Assembly: GCA_038380435.1 (NCBI GenBank)
Contig: JAWZYU010000019.1
Location: 19,493,801 to 19,557,800, forward strand
Length of the DNA stretch: 64,000 bases
Direction: 5' to 3'
Origin: Ryuthela nishihirai
Taxonomy: Eukaryota; Arthropoda; Arachnida; Araneae; Heptathelidae
Shown here: positions 12,653 through 24,740 of the stretch, piece after piece
How positions within the stretch are numbered: position 1 is the stretch's first letter
Layout of the letters: each line of letters opens with the position of its first letter
The notes under the pieces: model-generated
Database searches by the model: none
Seen by the model: only the letters and a program-made list of their open reading frames with translations
What the model was told of the DNA's origin: nothing
Made by a program: the position numbers and the translations under genes

Positions 12653-14077
12653 CAAGATTTTATTTTATTCAAAGAGGATAGAACATTCATTGGCGAAAGT
12701 GGGGGCATTTCTCAACGATTTGTACAAATTCTCAATTTTTTTAATTAGCTATCTACTGTGTACTTTTGGAGTCTGTCTGTCTGTCTGTCTATTCAAGTAT
12801 GCCTCCTAAATGGCAAAAGATAGGAACAACAAATATGGTATACAGCTTCATCTTAACGTAACTTAGTGCAACTTAAGTGTTTGGACACCATAAAAGTAAG
12901 TCACCCCTCCCCCAAAATAGGGGTTATTATATAATGATAAGCAAGGGATAAGAATTCTTAATACCATTTTTCGCAACCAGGTGCAAAAATGCATGGTGAC
13001 TTAAGAATTAAGTCATGCTCACACGCAAGCCCGGATCTAGAAAAAAAAAAAAAAATCATGAGGAGGTAGTTGGAGGGGGGGGGGGGGGCTTCAAGAAACA
13101 CAATCGAGCCGGAAAAATGTAAAAGAGGAGGTAATAGACTGGATTTCCAATGCAGAATTTCTCTCTCGGTTTTACAGATCTTTAATAAATTTCTTTAAAA
13201 TGCGTGGAATATAAATAAGGTTAATAATTTTTTGTATCTGTTATCATTAGTAACAGTCTGAAGGGAGGGGAGGGCATCGTCTCCTTGCCCCCTTCCTAGA
13301 CCTGGCCTCTCCACACGAGACGCGCGGATCAGTAACGTGTCAAAAGATTAATGTGATTTTAATATTTCTGGAACAGTTTATGTTGCGTTTTTAATATCGT
13401 ACTTTAGGACTTTTCATAACTTCCCAAATGCTTAAATACGTGTCCAAAATTTAACGAAAAGATTTCCACTTTGGTACTCTGTATTGCGTTAAAAATCTAT
13501 ATAAATATCAACAGTAATGATGCCTTAACTGACATAGTGCTTAGACAATTAGCTACTGTTCCAGCAGGGTACACTTCTTGTGTTAGCTTTAACTTCGGTC
13601 TTGCTGAAGAAGGCATGTAAAAGCTAGGAGTAGCTTCTAGGTTTTTTTCTCTGTCCTATATGTCGCAAATGAAAAAAAAAATGTTCACGAACTACTTTAC
13701 CTATGGTAATGCTTGAATCGAGCTAATTTTAGATGCCTATGATAGAGTTATTATGTCCAAGAAAAATTTGGCAGAAAAAATTAGTTTCACCATTAGGGGG
13801 GGTCCATCTCCCCATCTCCTGTAAAGTATTTTTACTCTTGTTTGACCAGAGCCAAATCCAGGGAGAGGAGCATGGGGACCATACCTCTCCCCGCACTTTA
13901 TTTTTTTCCCTAGATCTGGGTCTGCCGTTCAGCATCCCCTCAGTCATCCTCTGCAACTAACAGTTGATAGTTTAGAGGTCAGGATATTTGGCATAGAGGT
14001 GGGAGAAGTGGTTTTGTGTCCCACTCATAGCGCAAGTCATTTTTTCTACCAAGTCATTTCTTGAATTCTACTTCTAC
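12653..14077. other. No gene; possible decayed TIR elements
   Basis: Contains a (GTCT)n microsatellite near 12773-12792. A segment at about 13025-13310 has ends resembling inverted ggatctag/ctagacctgg words, hinting at a decayed MITE. A similar pair may lie at 13785-13935. No protein-coding signal. Confidence 0.3.
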
Positions 14078-14443
14078 AGGGTTGGGTTGTTTTACCTCTG
14101 AGAGGTACTTTTTTTGCACACAATGGGTTAAATAGCCAGGTCACAAGGACCCCGAAGGCTCAGAGAAGGTTGAGGAAGGGGATCCTCTGAACAGCTATTG
14201 GGAGACAGATGGCCATCCAGCGGGTTCTTTAACGTGCACAGGGTATGGCTCTTCTGCACACGGGGACCACGACCCATTCCGACGACGGCGGCCTTTTCAA
14301 GCCCATCGTTGTCTCCTACTGACCGTGGGCAGGATGGGGAGATTTGTGGAGATAAATCTCAACGCTGGCCAAGCTGGGACTCGAACCTGGGAATTGCAGA
14401 TTTCGAGTCTGTCGCGCTACCGACTGAGTCACCTCCGCCCCCC
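14078..14443 (-). mobile_element. SINE-A, moderately degraded
   Basis: Tail-first copy from gggttgggttgttttacctc to ccgactgagtcacctccgccc. It has an internal deletion in the body (agatggccatcc). Confidence 0.85.
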
Positions 14444-14930
14444 ACGTCTACAGGTAATCAATGATTTTAAACTAAAACTTGATTATGGTGATATCCAACA
14501 TACTCACTCAAAAAACAAGGAAGATTTAATTGCGTAAATGATTACAGAGCCTTATGAGTTATATCTGAAATGATATTACTTACTTGGGGAATATTATTAG
14601 CTATAGCTCAAAGTAGTGAAAGAAAATCTCTTTGCAGAGTCGGTCATATTGAGTTTTAGGTAAAATGAAATCTTCTTACTTTGGGTGTGTGCCATTTGCT
14701 GTGTATATTAAGACCCGAACAGCGCCGGTTTAAAGCATATGAGCGAATAGTTTATATACTTTAACATAGGGATTCCGAAAGTGGTCGATGGGACTGTTCA
14801 TTGGGTCGATAAAGGACTTGGAGGTCGAAAAGGACCTAAGCGTGAGCAGTGTTTTAAACAGAAGTTTACAAGGTTTAGTGCAAAAAAAACATTATTTTCA
14901 TTTTTTATTAGCCAAAGTAACTGAGGTTTA
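14444..14930. other. No gene seen
   Basis: AT-rich, no recognisable element. Confidence 0.35.
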
Positions 14931-15125
14931 GTCGTCCCATGGCCGAGTGGTTAGCGCACTTGGATACTGATCTAAGGGAACTGGGTTCGAGCCCGGGGTA
15001 AGGCATGGATGTTCGTGTTATCTGCTGAGGTCCTGCCATCCTCTCAGACCTTCTACTATGGCATATGAACTGACAGGCACCTGTCAGGCCTCTGTAGCAA
15101 GCAGCTGCTTGAGGGGTTAAAAAAA
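14931..15125 (+). mobile_element. SINE-B, full length
   Basis: tRNA-derived SINE with A box tggccgagtgg, B box ggttcgagccc, a body ending caagcagctgcttgagggg, and an A/T-rich tail. This is the most complete plus-strand member. Confidence 0.88.
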
Positions 15126-15168
15126 TAAAAACCTCAAGCAGCTGCTTGAGGGTTTTATTTTTTTTAAC
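15126..15168 (-). repeat. Inverted SINE-B terminal fragment
   Basis: A second, inverted copy of the family end (acctcaagcagctgcttgag) follows the tail of the full copy. The word ctcaagcagctgcttgag is itself a perfect 18-nt palindrome. Confidence 0.7.
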
Positions 15169-15604
15169 TGAGGTTGCTCGAAATGAAATACATTTTTAAA
15201 AACTGTTGCAAGTTTGCGTTAAATCGCTTCTGCATTTCTCAAGTTACAAGCTTCCTTACAGATCATTCGCGTTTCTGGGGCATTATATGTTTAATGCATT
15301 TAAGATTTATTTTGTTTGTCCAAGTCAGATCTCATCTCTGATGGAATCAAAACGAAGGCGACTCACGAGAGGCATAACCTACTCTTTTCATATATTTTAA
15401 GTTTACAGTTTATTTTTATACAGAAACGCCCTTTCAAGTAACGATTCTTAAATCCGAAACCTGTCCAGCATACGATTTCTTTACACCTTCGTTTTAAAAA
15501 TGATCTCTTTTTCCCTAGCAACCCCGGATGTTTCTTCATATCAGTGACGAAGAAACGTGAAAGTGACTTTTTGGATAGGGAAAGAAACAATTACTGAAAG
15601 CACT
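15169..15604. other. No gene seen
   Basis: Short ORFs on both strands without a recognisable domain. Confidence 0.3.
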
Positions 15605-15765
15605 GCTGAAAAATCAAATCGGAATGCCGTTCCAGTCCTTTTGCTTCTAAATAATTGAACCGGAACGCCATTCCAGTCCTTTTGCTTCTAAATCATTGAA
15701 CCGGAACGCCATTCCAGTCCTTTTGCTTCTAAATCATTGAACCGGAACGCCATTTCGGTTCAATG
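15605..15765. repeat. Tandem repeat, ~44-bp unit, ~3.5 copies
   Basis: Repeated gccattccagtccttttgct / tctaaatcattgaaccggaac units, nearly identical in the last three copies. Confidence 0.85.
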
Positions 15766-16294
15766 ATTATGTTTGTATATGCATTATGTAGATATTGATG
15801 TGTCTTAACTATTTCGTTTATATTCTGAAGAGTTTGGGTTGGGGGATCGATGACAAGTTCAAAAGTTCATCCAGGAGTGATGCACTCAGAAGTTTTAGAA
15901 AATTCCGCTTCAATTGGTAGTTTTCAGGTGGTTAATTGTATCAACTTTGCAAACTGTGTTTAACAGTGTTAGCTAAAATTGTGTCTATTACTTATCTATT
16001 TCGATTGCAGATTTTTTGCATTAAAATAAATGATCCCACCTCCCCCGGAATAATTCCTATCGACGGCAATAGATTAGCACCGTGATCCCCACGGCTAAAT
16101 CGATTACAAATGTAACAGGAGAGCGAGATTTTACAGACTAATAATTTTCTTAATGGAAATTTTTTTGATATTTGACTTTTTTTTGTTTGGTTACCTATTA
16201 ACAGACGAATAGGGATTGCTGCCGGGACTTTTAAGAATCTATGGAGAGTGTGGAGAAATAGGCGTATATACCTAAAGACTAAAATTAGACTGTA
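15766..16294. other. No gene seen
   Basis: AT-rich. The last part could be 5' sequence of the LINE-2 fragment. Confidence 0.3.
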
Positions 16295-16795
16295 AAATTA
16301 GACTGTTTGGTTCTTTCTAGGGTTAGTTATGGTAGTGAAACTTGGACACTTTGTAAACAAGATTACAGGAAACTAGATGCTTTTGATTCTAGATGCTTAC
16401 GCAGTATCTTGGGCATTAAGTGGTTCAACTTTGTAACTAATGATGAGGTTAGGCAAAGGAGTCTGCAACCTCCTTTAAGCAGCATATTGTGCAGAGAGAG
16501 ACTCCGTTGGTTTGGCCATGTTGCCCGTATGAATAATTAAAGATTGGCGAATAGCCAATCTTTAATTATTCATCACGTGAACAGTGTGCCTAGATCACGT
16601 GAATAGTGTGCCTAGAGGCCTCAGAAGGAGGGGGAGACCTAGGATGCGGTGGGCAGACAATGTCAAACAGGACCTTGTTAGAATTGGTGTGCAGTGGCCG
16701 GATGCAGCAGATGTAGCTCAGAACAGATATGCTTGGAGAATTAAACTGCACGATCTAGTTGGACCTCCGTAGCCCATGGCTGCTTGAGGATGATG
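16295..16795 (+). mobile_element. LINE remnant 2 (RT C-terminal part and 3' end)
   Basis: Encodes the C-terminal region common in RTE-like and related non-LTR reverse transcriptases: YGSETWTLCKQD, LDAFDSRCLRSILGI, RLRWFGHVARM, then GRPRMRWADNVKQDL. The reading is interrupted at 16529-16573 by a 45-nt palindrome and at 16574-16617 by a 22-bp tandem duplication. It ends in a (GAT)n tail at 16784-16800, as expected for a 3' LINE terminus. Confidence 0.8.
16529..16573. repeat. Perfect short palindrome (20-nt arms)
   Basis: Arms 16529-16548 and 16554-16573 with a 5-nt loop (gaata), inside the LINE-2 coding remnant. Followed directly by a 22-bp tandem duplication (cacgtgaacagtgtgcctag variants). 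Confidence 0.9.
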
Positions 16796-16800
16796 ATGAT

Positions 16801-17237
16801 GACCTAATTTCGAACACAATTTTTTTTTACGAAGTATCCATTATAAAAAGGTACTGTCAAGCTGAAAAATGTTCAGTTTCGGCAATATCTAAATTCAGCA
16901 CTGATTTTACAGAAATAATTGCGAGTACATAAAATATGTTATTTTTCATGAATAAATTTTTTCATAACTTCTGATTTAATATCTGTGATTTGATATCACA
17001 TAAAGATTCATTTCATATGGAGCACGTTGAAATGCGAATCTTTCAAAATAACTTTATCATTATTTAATGATTGTCTTATATTAAACAAGTTACATGTTTT
17101 ACAGTACCATTTTTTTTTAAATAATATTTCCTTCAATTTAATTTTGACCTTCTTTTTAAGCTGGAAACTGTTGCACTCTAGTTAAAAATCATTAAGTACA
17201 AAATAACCGCCTTTCTTCTTTTTGTGACTAAGCTTTA
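16801..17237. other. No gene seen
   Basis: AT-rich, no recognisable element. Confidence 0.3.
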
Positions 17238-17630
17238 ATTTGGGGCGTGGATGGCTCAGTCGGTAGCGCGCCAGGCTCGTAATCTGTAGTTCCCAGGTTC
17301 GAGTCCCAGCTGGGTCAGCGTTGAGATTTATCTCCGCAAAATTCCCCGCCCTGCCCACGGTCAGTAGGGGACACCGATGGGCTTGGAAAGGCCGCCGTCC
17401 GTCGGATGGGACGTTAAGCCGTGGCACCGTGTGCGGGAGAGCCATACCCTGTGCACGTTAAAGAACACGCTAGATGGCCTTGACGGGAGGTTACCAACAG
17501 CTGTTCAACAGCTGTTCCAGTGGGTCCCCTCCCCCAACCTTCTCTGAGCCTTCGGGGTCCATGTGACCTGGCCATTTATCCCATGGTGTGCAAAAAAGTG
17601 CCGCTCAGAGGTAAAACAACCCAACCCAAC
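17238..17630 (+). mobile_element. SINE-A, full length
   Basis: Head-first copy: ggggcgtggatggctcagtcgg, B box ggttcgagtcc, tail aacaacccaacccaac. It carries a small rearrangement around caacagctgttcaacagctg. Confidence 0.9.
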
Positions 17631-17876
17631 AACGCTTTAATTTCCAATGAACCTATTACAAAGACATTTTTAGCTTTTGAATTATTATATTGAGGGAATT
17701 CCAAACATTGTGAGTCCAATTGGAAGTTATTGCAGAGAAATATTTACAAATAAGTAACAGAATAAAATAAAACCAATGGTAAGTTATTTTCAAATCTTTA
17801 ATATCTTTTAAAACAAATTTGTTAAGATTCAGATTTTTCAAATCCTTAAGTAATTCCAACATATGTATATCATTAG

Positions 17877-18190
17877 AGATCGCTAAATATGGAAAATATA
17901 AAACTTTTGACGAATATTACAAGTGATCTGTTTATGGTAGAAATTTAAAATTTCGGTGGTGGAGTGTCACTCTATCTCCTTTTCTCAGAGGGATGTGAGA
18001 AGAGAAACGTTTTCATCTTAAGGGATAAAAAAAAGAAATACTTTTTATATGGCATAAGTAGTAGTAAAATAATTCTATTTGCATTTTCCCAGTCATCCGT
18101 TAATCCGAATTAAAGCTTTTAAGGAGTGTGAAAGTATGTAAACAAAAAACTTCATTTTCTTTGAAAACGAGATTCCTCCTCGTCATCACT
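17877..18190 (+). repeat. Repeat C, copy 1
   Basis: About 310 bp that recurs in inverted orientation at 25615-26145. Shared words include gatctgtttatggtagaaat, ctttttatatggcataag and cccagtcatccgttaatccg. No ORF; class unknown. Confidence 0.75.
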
Positions 18191-19487
18191 AGATCCTTGG
18201 GAAGCCATTGTCTACCATCTCGTAGAAACGAGATTCCTATATTTACCAGAGGGGATATACTCTATGTCCTTCTAGTTTATAAACGATGATAGTTTTTACA
18301 AAAAAGGTATGGAAAAAAAAAGCTCCTCAGCTACATAAAGTTTAGGAAACCCTGCACTACTGGATAGACAGGAATCCAAGTGAAACTTACTAATATCGAG
18401 AAAGCTTTTAACTTCCTTTTATAACGAAGTGACTTGTTCTCTTCTTCAACCAACCCCCACGACCTTTTGCTATCCCCCCATAGCAAATTCCCTTTCACAA
18501 GTTGATATCATTACCTCATCCCATTTGAATCCTCTAAAGGCCTTCGTTGTCGCCCAGGTAACAACTCCCGCGTGAAGGTGGACACGCACCCAGACATTCT
18601 CCTGATCGTGCAGGCGCACGATTTCGTGCCCTTCTGGACGGAACAACCCACGGGTTTGGCGACGTTCGCCATTGACGGAGACGCTTCGTAATGGCTGCGT
18701 CACGCCTCCAGGTGACATCAGCCCACTATCATTTACCGTCGGCCGGTGTCACAATGGCGGTTCCCCTTTACGATCCTACGGATGTGCTGCGCGGTTCGGA
18801 ATTAGCACTTTGCGGAGGGCGGGTCGCAGCCGTACATCGAAGAGCAAGTCTGTCACTGGTAAAAGCCGCTTTCCCATGACGGCTTTTACCCTTCCTCCCT
18901 CTCCTCTTCCCATCTCATCTCCCCCCCCCACCTTTCATCTTCATCTCTGTTCTTGAGCAAGGCAGAGTTTCAAAGAGCGTTTAGGACGAAAGGGAAGTTT
19001 CAAAGTTTGGAGGCGTAGACGTGGGGGGAACCATGGAGATGGTTTCACGAGAAGGATGTCTGGTTGTCACGTGGATGGAGGAGGGAAACATCATCCGAGT
19101 TTAAATTAGGTAAAGCGGGAAATATAAGGGATTGGGATCAATAGAGACTGGAGTCTTGAGGTCAATAAAGGTGGATAAAAGGATTCCTGGTTAACACAGT
19201 TTCTTAGTAAGCAAGAAATTAATATATTTATGCTAGGTCCATATGCGTATGAACAAATTGTCCGTATATTGATAGATACAAATCTGTATCTCTACATAAA
19301 ACTGAAATAGAAGAAGGAATTCAATCTTATTCCATCCTCAGAAATTATACTGCAAGGATTAAGCAAACATTGGAGAAGTTGAGATAAATCAATACAAAAT
19401 CAGTGACATTTTGGTCCAGGACTAGCTGAGAGCTAGGTTTCTGGGTTTTTTTTTTTTTTTTTTTTTTTTGGGGGGGGGGGGGGTTAA
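18191..19487. other. No gene; GC/CpG-rich island
   Basis: A GC-richer block at about 18470-18960 has overlapping ORFs on both strands but no domain I recognise. It holds an 11-bp-arm hairpin at 18858-18890 (ggtaaaagccg / cggcttttacc). A poly-T/poly-G run lies at 19446-19484. Confidence 0.35.
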
Positions 19488-19725
19488 GTGTATTACCTCT
19501 GAGCGGAATTTTTTCGCACGTAATGGGCTAATTAACCAGGTCACGAAGAACCTAGTTGGGAAGAGGAAGGGCACTAACTGGATAGCTATTTGGAACAGAT
19601 GAAAGCTTTCTTTCAAAGACATGCAGCGTGTTTAACATAAACGAGGTAAGGCCTTCTTGCATATGGAGTCACCGCTAACCTCCCAAATGAAGGATGGCGG
19701 TCTGGCGGTCTTTCCAAGAGCATCA
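19488..19725 (-). mobile_element. SINE-A, degraded and truncated
   Basis: Tail-first old copy (gtattacctctgagcggaat onward) that loses similarity before the tRNA-like head. The younger copy at 19745 is inserted close to its end. Confidence 0.7.
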
Positions 19726-19744
19726 GTGAAAGGACTAGATGAGG

Positions 19745-20131
19745 GTTGGGTTGTTTTACCTCTGAGCGGCACTTTTTTGCACACCATGGGCTAAATGGCC
19801 AGGTCACATGGATCCCGAAGGCTCAGAGAAGGTTGGGGGAGGGGACCCACTGGAACAGCTGTTGGGAGACAGATGGTAACCTCCCGTCAAGGCCATCCAG
19901 CGTGTTCTTTAACGTGCACAGGGTATGGCTCTCCCATACACGGGGCCACGGCTTAATGTCCCATCCGACGGACGGCGGCCTTTCCAAGCCCATTGGTGTC
20001 CCCTACTGACCGTGGGCAGGGCGGGGAATTTTTGCGGAGATAAATCTCAACGCTGACCCAGCTGGGACTCGAACCAAGGGAACTACAGATTACGAGCCTG
20101 GCGCGTTACCGACTGAGCCACCCCCGCCCTT
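19745..20131 (-). mobile_element. SINE-A, full length with target duplication
   Basis: Tail-first copy ending ccgactgagccacccccgccc. It is flanked by a 10-bp direct repeat ctagatgagg (19735-19744 and 20132-20141). Confidence 0.92.
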
Positions 20132-20141
20132 CTAGATGAGG

Positions 20142-20649
20142 AAACAATCGATATGACGAATGGTTTTTGCTGAAATATGGGGAATGGTAATTTCCTTCAG
20201 TATGAATTAAGAAAATGTGAAAAATACTGAAATTGAAAGCAATTGCTATTGATACACTCTAAAAGAACTTGACCAACTGGGTTAAGGAAATTGATCTTAG
20301 TGGAAGCGAACGAATGGATATTAATATGTCAGGAAATTTGTAGTGAAATCAGGTCAGAAGTCCGTCACATGGAGTCGGCGGGAATTATTCCAATAAGGGT
20401 AATTTTGAATTTCAGCATAAGAACTTTGAAATTAAAATAGCTAAAATTTTGTTTATTGCTTACCTAGACTTGTATCATACTGTATGAAAGTTTAAACAAT
20501 TTGTTAGGCTTTAACTTAGATAATTTTATTCAATAATCACGTTTAGAAATTTAATAGCTAAGCACAAACTCTAAGGATTCCAACCAATCTAGAGAGAAGA
20601 GGATGCCGTTCTTTCCAGTCTTGAAGACCCACGGACCCGACTGACCTGA
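20142..20649. other. No gene seen
   Basis: AT-rich. Confidence 0.3.
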
Positions 20650-21018
20650 GGTAGGTCTGGTTCAGTGGTGGCGCGCCAAGCTCGTAATCTGCAATCCCAG
20701 CTGGACCACATGTGAATTTTACCTCCATAAAACTCCCCGCCCTGCCCTTGGTCAGTAGAGTACACTGATGGGCTTGGAAAGGACGCCGTCCGTCGGATGG
20801 GACATAAAGCCGTGTTCCGTGTGCGGGAGAGCCATACCCTGTACACGTTAAAGAACACGTTGGATGACCTTGACGGGAGGCTACCATCTGTCTCCCAACA
20901 GCTATTCTAGTGTAGTCCCCTCCCCCAACTTTCTCTGAGCCCTCGGGTCCATGTGACTTGGCCATTTAGCCCATGGTGTGAAAAAAAGTGCCGCTCAGAG
21001 GTAAAACAATCCAACAAT
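20650..21018 (+). mobile_element. SINE-A, degraded
   Basis: Head-first copy with a damaged head (ggttcagtggtggcgcgcc) and tail aacaatccaacaatccc. The B box region is partly deleted. Confidence 0.82.
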
Positions 21019-21337
21019 CCCATATTATAAATATTAAACAAATTCACTTGAAAATCTAGTTTCGACTCAATTTATCTCGAGTGATATTTTTACTCTAAAG
21101 AACTTATTTTCAAATTAAAATCTGGCTTCTTATTCATATAAGAGGAAAGTGTCGAAACATTCTTGATGATACAATGTTGTTTATTGCTTCATCCACGATT
21201 TCTAAACGCAAAATTCATTGTTTTAAAATTGTATTATTTAATATTGGGACATATTTTTAGATGACGGAAAAAATACACATTCCAAAATAAATTAGATATT
21301 ATTCGTAAAGATAATTATAAATTAGATGCATATTCTT

Positions 21338-21400
21338 GTAACCTGGCCATTTAGCCCATTGTGTACAAAAAAGGTGCAGCTCAGAGGTAAAACAACCCGA
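21338..21400 (+). mobile_element. SINE-A tail-end fragment
   Basis: Only the last ~60 bp of the family (aacctggccatttagcccat to gaggtaaaacaaccc). Looks 5'-truncated. Confidence 0.75.
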
Positions 21401-22260
21401 AAGATGTGCCGCACAAAGGTAATTTATGGGGCATATGTTTTCAATAGACCAATCAGAAAAGAAGAGAAATAATAGTTGATTAATCATTGGTTGAAACTGG
21501 AATAAGGTTTTCGAAATGAGTCAGTGGCAGATGGTCATCCCACAGGGCCGCTCTGTGGGAGCATTCCTGTGGCAGCAGCCTGGTCTCACGCCACAGAGTC
21601 TTACGAGCAATGTCATCGATCACATGCGAAGAGAGCGCGTGCGACAACAGCACCCCCTCGACAACATTCCGACGTCTTTTAGTTTGATTACATTATCGCT
21701 GAAAGCGTTCAAGTCGTGTGAAAAAATGCTCCGGCGCTGCCGCCTCATATCGCTGCGATACGTCTCCATTACATGTCGGGAGCCCCCCCCCCCCAGTCTT
21801 CTACTCCACCTCTCTCCCCGCTGATCCTCTTCGCTTCACCCACGACACGCCATCCTTTTATCCCTTTGCCGAGGTGTCTATAATAGTGTGGCTAATATTC
21901 CATCAGTTGATTCCTTCGACCAGCTAACGGGGAAGATTAAAAGGAAATGAAATCAAGTGAGCCCTGTAATTTGACTGCACACAGTCTGATGGTCCATGAT
22001 TCAGGGACAAGGCGCAGTCGGAGAATCAAGTGACACGGCTCGGTGCACGCGAACGACAGAGACCGTCGATACGGCAAAATGCTCCTGCTTCTGCTGAAAC
22101 AATCAGCATGGTCGTAAAAGAAGCGATTGGCTCAAGGATCCACGACGAATTGAGAGGATTTCATAGTCGTCTTTTGCATCCAGGGCTAGATGTGTGAGTG
22201 GCGGAGTAAGAGGAAACGGCTAGTGAGGATTTCAAATACATCTCTTCTAAATTGGAGGCT
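21401..22260. other. No recognised gene; GC-rich block
   Basis: A GC-richer stretch at about 21510-21930 carries a 102-codon ORF (21516-21824) starting MSQWQMVIPQG. I recognise no domain and see no convincing splice or promoter context. An isolated host exon is possible but unsupported. Confidence 0.3.
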
Positions 22261-22398
22261 GAATAAATACTTCTTCTGCTTGCCAGAGAGGTATGACAGC
22301 AACTTCTCAGTTTAATACGTCATAAAGGAGATCTGTGAGGAAGTCGAAGCCTCAGCAGAAAGACAAAAACAAACATCGATGCCTTACCAGAGGTTCTA
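22261..22398 (-). mobile_element. SINE-B, degraded
   Basis: Reverse-complement copy with many changes (gcttgccagagaggtatgac to catcgatgccttaccagagg). Confidence 0.65.
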
Positions 22399-22423
22399 AC
22401 TCACTTCCAGCTATAAAATAATA

Positions 22424-22499
22424 ATAAATACCCCCTCAAGCAGCTGCTTGCCACAGAGGTCTGACAGGAGCCTGTCAGTTTATATGCCATAGTAGAAGC
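22424..22499 (-). mobile_element. SINE-B tail-end fragment
   Basis: aataaataccccctcaagca through tttatatgccatagtagaag. The head half is absent. Confidence 0.8.
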
Positions 22500-22960
22500 T
22501 ATAAAATGTCATAAACTGCCTTACCAAAATATTACAGAATTTCCATGTTATGGCAATGGGAATTTAACTTTAAAGCTCTATAACTTTTAAATATTCATTT
22601 AATAGAAAAATGGGACTGAAGATAAAGACCATAATCAAATCTATGTAAATTTTCGACAATATTCATTCAGTATTTGAAACGTTATTGAAATTGGAATAAT
22701 TAACGGTAAATTATTGTTTTATAAAAATTATTCGTAATTCTCTAATATCGAAAGTATCATTATATAAATTTCTAAAATATGTATTTTATTAAATGGTTTG
22801 AAAAAAAACTTATTATTTAAGTTTTAATTAATTTCTGAGATAGTCTTATGACGCATTGCTGTTTTGGAATATTTATTAATAATTTCTCAGCTGTGTATGA
22901 AATCTCTGTGTAGATCTACATAACTCTGTGTAGATCTACATAACTCTGTGTACATTTTCC
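22500..22960. mobile_element. Long-TIR DNA element fragment and 21-bp tandem repeat
   Basis: 22512-22720 matches the left arm of the element at 54210-55605 (ctgccttaccaaaatatt, then gaatttccatgttatg). The opposite arm is weak at about 22800-22890. A 21-bp unit ctctgtgtagatctacataa repeats about three times at 22900-22955. Confidence 0.6.
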
Positions 22961-23077
22961 CAAGTATATAAAATTTCTTGTCCTTCATATTTGCTCATTT
23001 TTTTATGTTTTGCTTAACGAGTAAAAATCGTAACCTACTAATGCCTTCATCAGACACAAAAATATTTTTTGTATGCC

Positions 23078-23250
23078 CTAAGGGACCTGGGTTCGAGCCC
23101 CGGGTAAGGCATGGATGTAAGTGTCGTTTTTCTGCTGAGGTCCTGCCATCCTCTCAGATCTTCTACTATGGCATATAAACTGACAGGCTCCTGTCAGACC
23201 TCTGTGGCAAGCAGCTGCTTGAGGGGTATTTATTTTTTTTTATTTATTTA
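23078..23250 (+). mobile_element. SINE-B, 5' truncated
   Basis: Starts just ahead of the B box (ggacctgggttcgagccccg) and ends caagcagctgcttgaggggt plus a T-rich tail. Confidence 0.82.
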
Positions 23251-23335
23251 TGAGGACAATGCCTTCACGAGACACACAAAATTGTGTACTGAAAGTAGAA
23301 AAGTTCATAACATCAGTTAGAGGAGATCTTAATCG

Positions 23336-23412
23336 GCGGCAGGTAGCTCAGCGGTCAGAACATCCGACGTGTCATCAGGAAGTCGTGGGTTCGTACCCCA
23401 TCCGACTCAAAA
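23336..23412 (+). other. tRNA-like sequence (pseudo-tRNA or SINE head)
   Basis: ggcaggtagctcagcggtca carries a pol III A box, and gtgggttcgtaccccat a B box, followed by A7T5. The anticodon stem does not close well, so I do not call a functional tRNA. Confidence 0.5.
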
Positions 23413-24367
23413 AAATTTTTCATCTAAAACTGATATCGACGTTAAACTAAAAATGGGATATCTTCGTTGACAGTTGAACAAAAACGTCAAGAAATTTCTT
23501 TAAATCACGTTTTCATTTTTCATCAATTTTACCAATGAGTTTGCAAAACCACAAGTTAACCAACCTGCTCTGTGTACGCTGGTTGCATTTCCTTATTAGA
23601 TTTCTAAAAGATTAGATTGTCTACGATTCTTGAAGGAATCAGAAAGGAAAAAAAAAATAGATATTCTCACATAAGCCATTATCTTGCCACGATGTGATTT
23701 CTTCAACAGTAGCCGTTTGGTGAAATAAACGAACGCCTTCAGGCGAAATCTTGTCACCTATTTATGACTTAATTATACTCACTCTACTCACTTCTCTGGC
23801 TTTCAAGGTAAATACGTGCATTAAATGCCTTTATCACGACGCCTCAGTCACATTATCAAGCCTCGATCAGCTAATGTAACTGTTGAGCGTGACTTCGCCA
23901 AGGCGCCTATAAAGGGAAGGTTTTTCCACCCTACAGTTACGCAATTAACTCAAAATGAAGGTGGTGGCTTCACATATATCGAACGAAAAATGGCGGTAGC
24001 ATCGGTGGTGCTCTTTCTTTTCGTTCTCTTGATAAATGCGAAGAAATGTAACGACAGGTGGTGCGCCTCTCTCGAAGGCAAATGGTTTTATGTGCTTTAG
24101 AAATCGTAATAGCTCTTTCTGCATTTCTTTCTCTCCCCATGTCCGTTTCTAGGCTAATCATTCTTTTCTTTGCATTCATTCGACAAGGACTCGAATTTAG
24201 ATTTTTCTCTTTTGGACATTGAGAGTCTAGAGAAAAGGATTGAATGCGTAGAAAGTCCAAGGTCATATCATGCAATTGGGAACCAGGGGCACTTATCAAT
24301 TTTGAATTGCCTCATGCCAAGAGAAATTAATCGGAAATATATGTAAATAAAGCAACACTTGAATAAG
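23413..24367. other. No gene seen
   Basis: No recognisable element. Confidence 0.3.
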
Positions 24368-24740
24368 AGTTGTTGTTGGGTTGTTTATCTCTGAGCGGCA
24401 TTTTTTTGCACCTAATGGGCTAAATGGCCAGGTCACAAAGGCCCTAAGCCCTCAGAGAAGGGACTGCTCTTTGGAGACAGATGGAATCCTCTCATCAAGG
24501 TCATCCAACGTGTTCTTTAACGTGCTCAGGGTATTTCTCTTTCCAATAAAGGACCACGACTTAATGTCCCATCACGATGGATGACGGTCTTTCAAAGCCC
24601 ATCGGTGTCCTCTTTTGACCAGGGCAGAATGCGAGATAGCGGAAATAAATCTCGACCTTGGACTGTTGTGAATCGAACCAGGGAAGTGCAGATTACGAAC
24701 CTGGCGACCTAACTGTTGGGCCAACCCCCTCTCCCCCCCT
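24368..24740 (-). mobile_element. SINE-A, degraded
   Basis: Tail-first old copy from gttgttgggttgtttatctc to ctaactgttgggccaacccc. Confidence 0.8.

Noticed and set aside
18470..18956. GC/CpG-rich block as a host promoter or first exon
   Set aside because: Overlapping ORFs on both strands reflect composition; no clear core promoter or donor was found.
21516..21824. 102-aa ORF MSQWQMVIPQG... as a host exon
   Set aside because: GC-rich and ATG-initiated, but no domain, splice partner or promoter could be identified.
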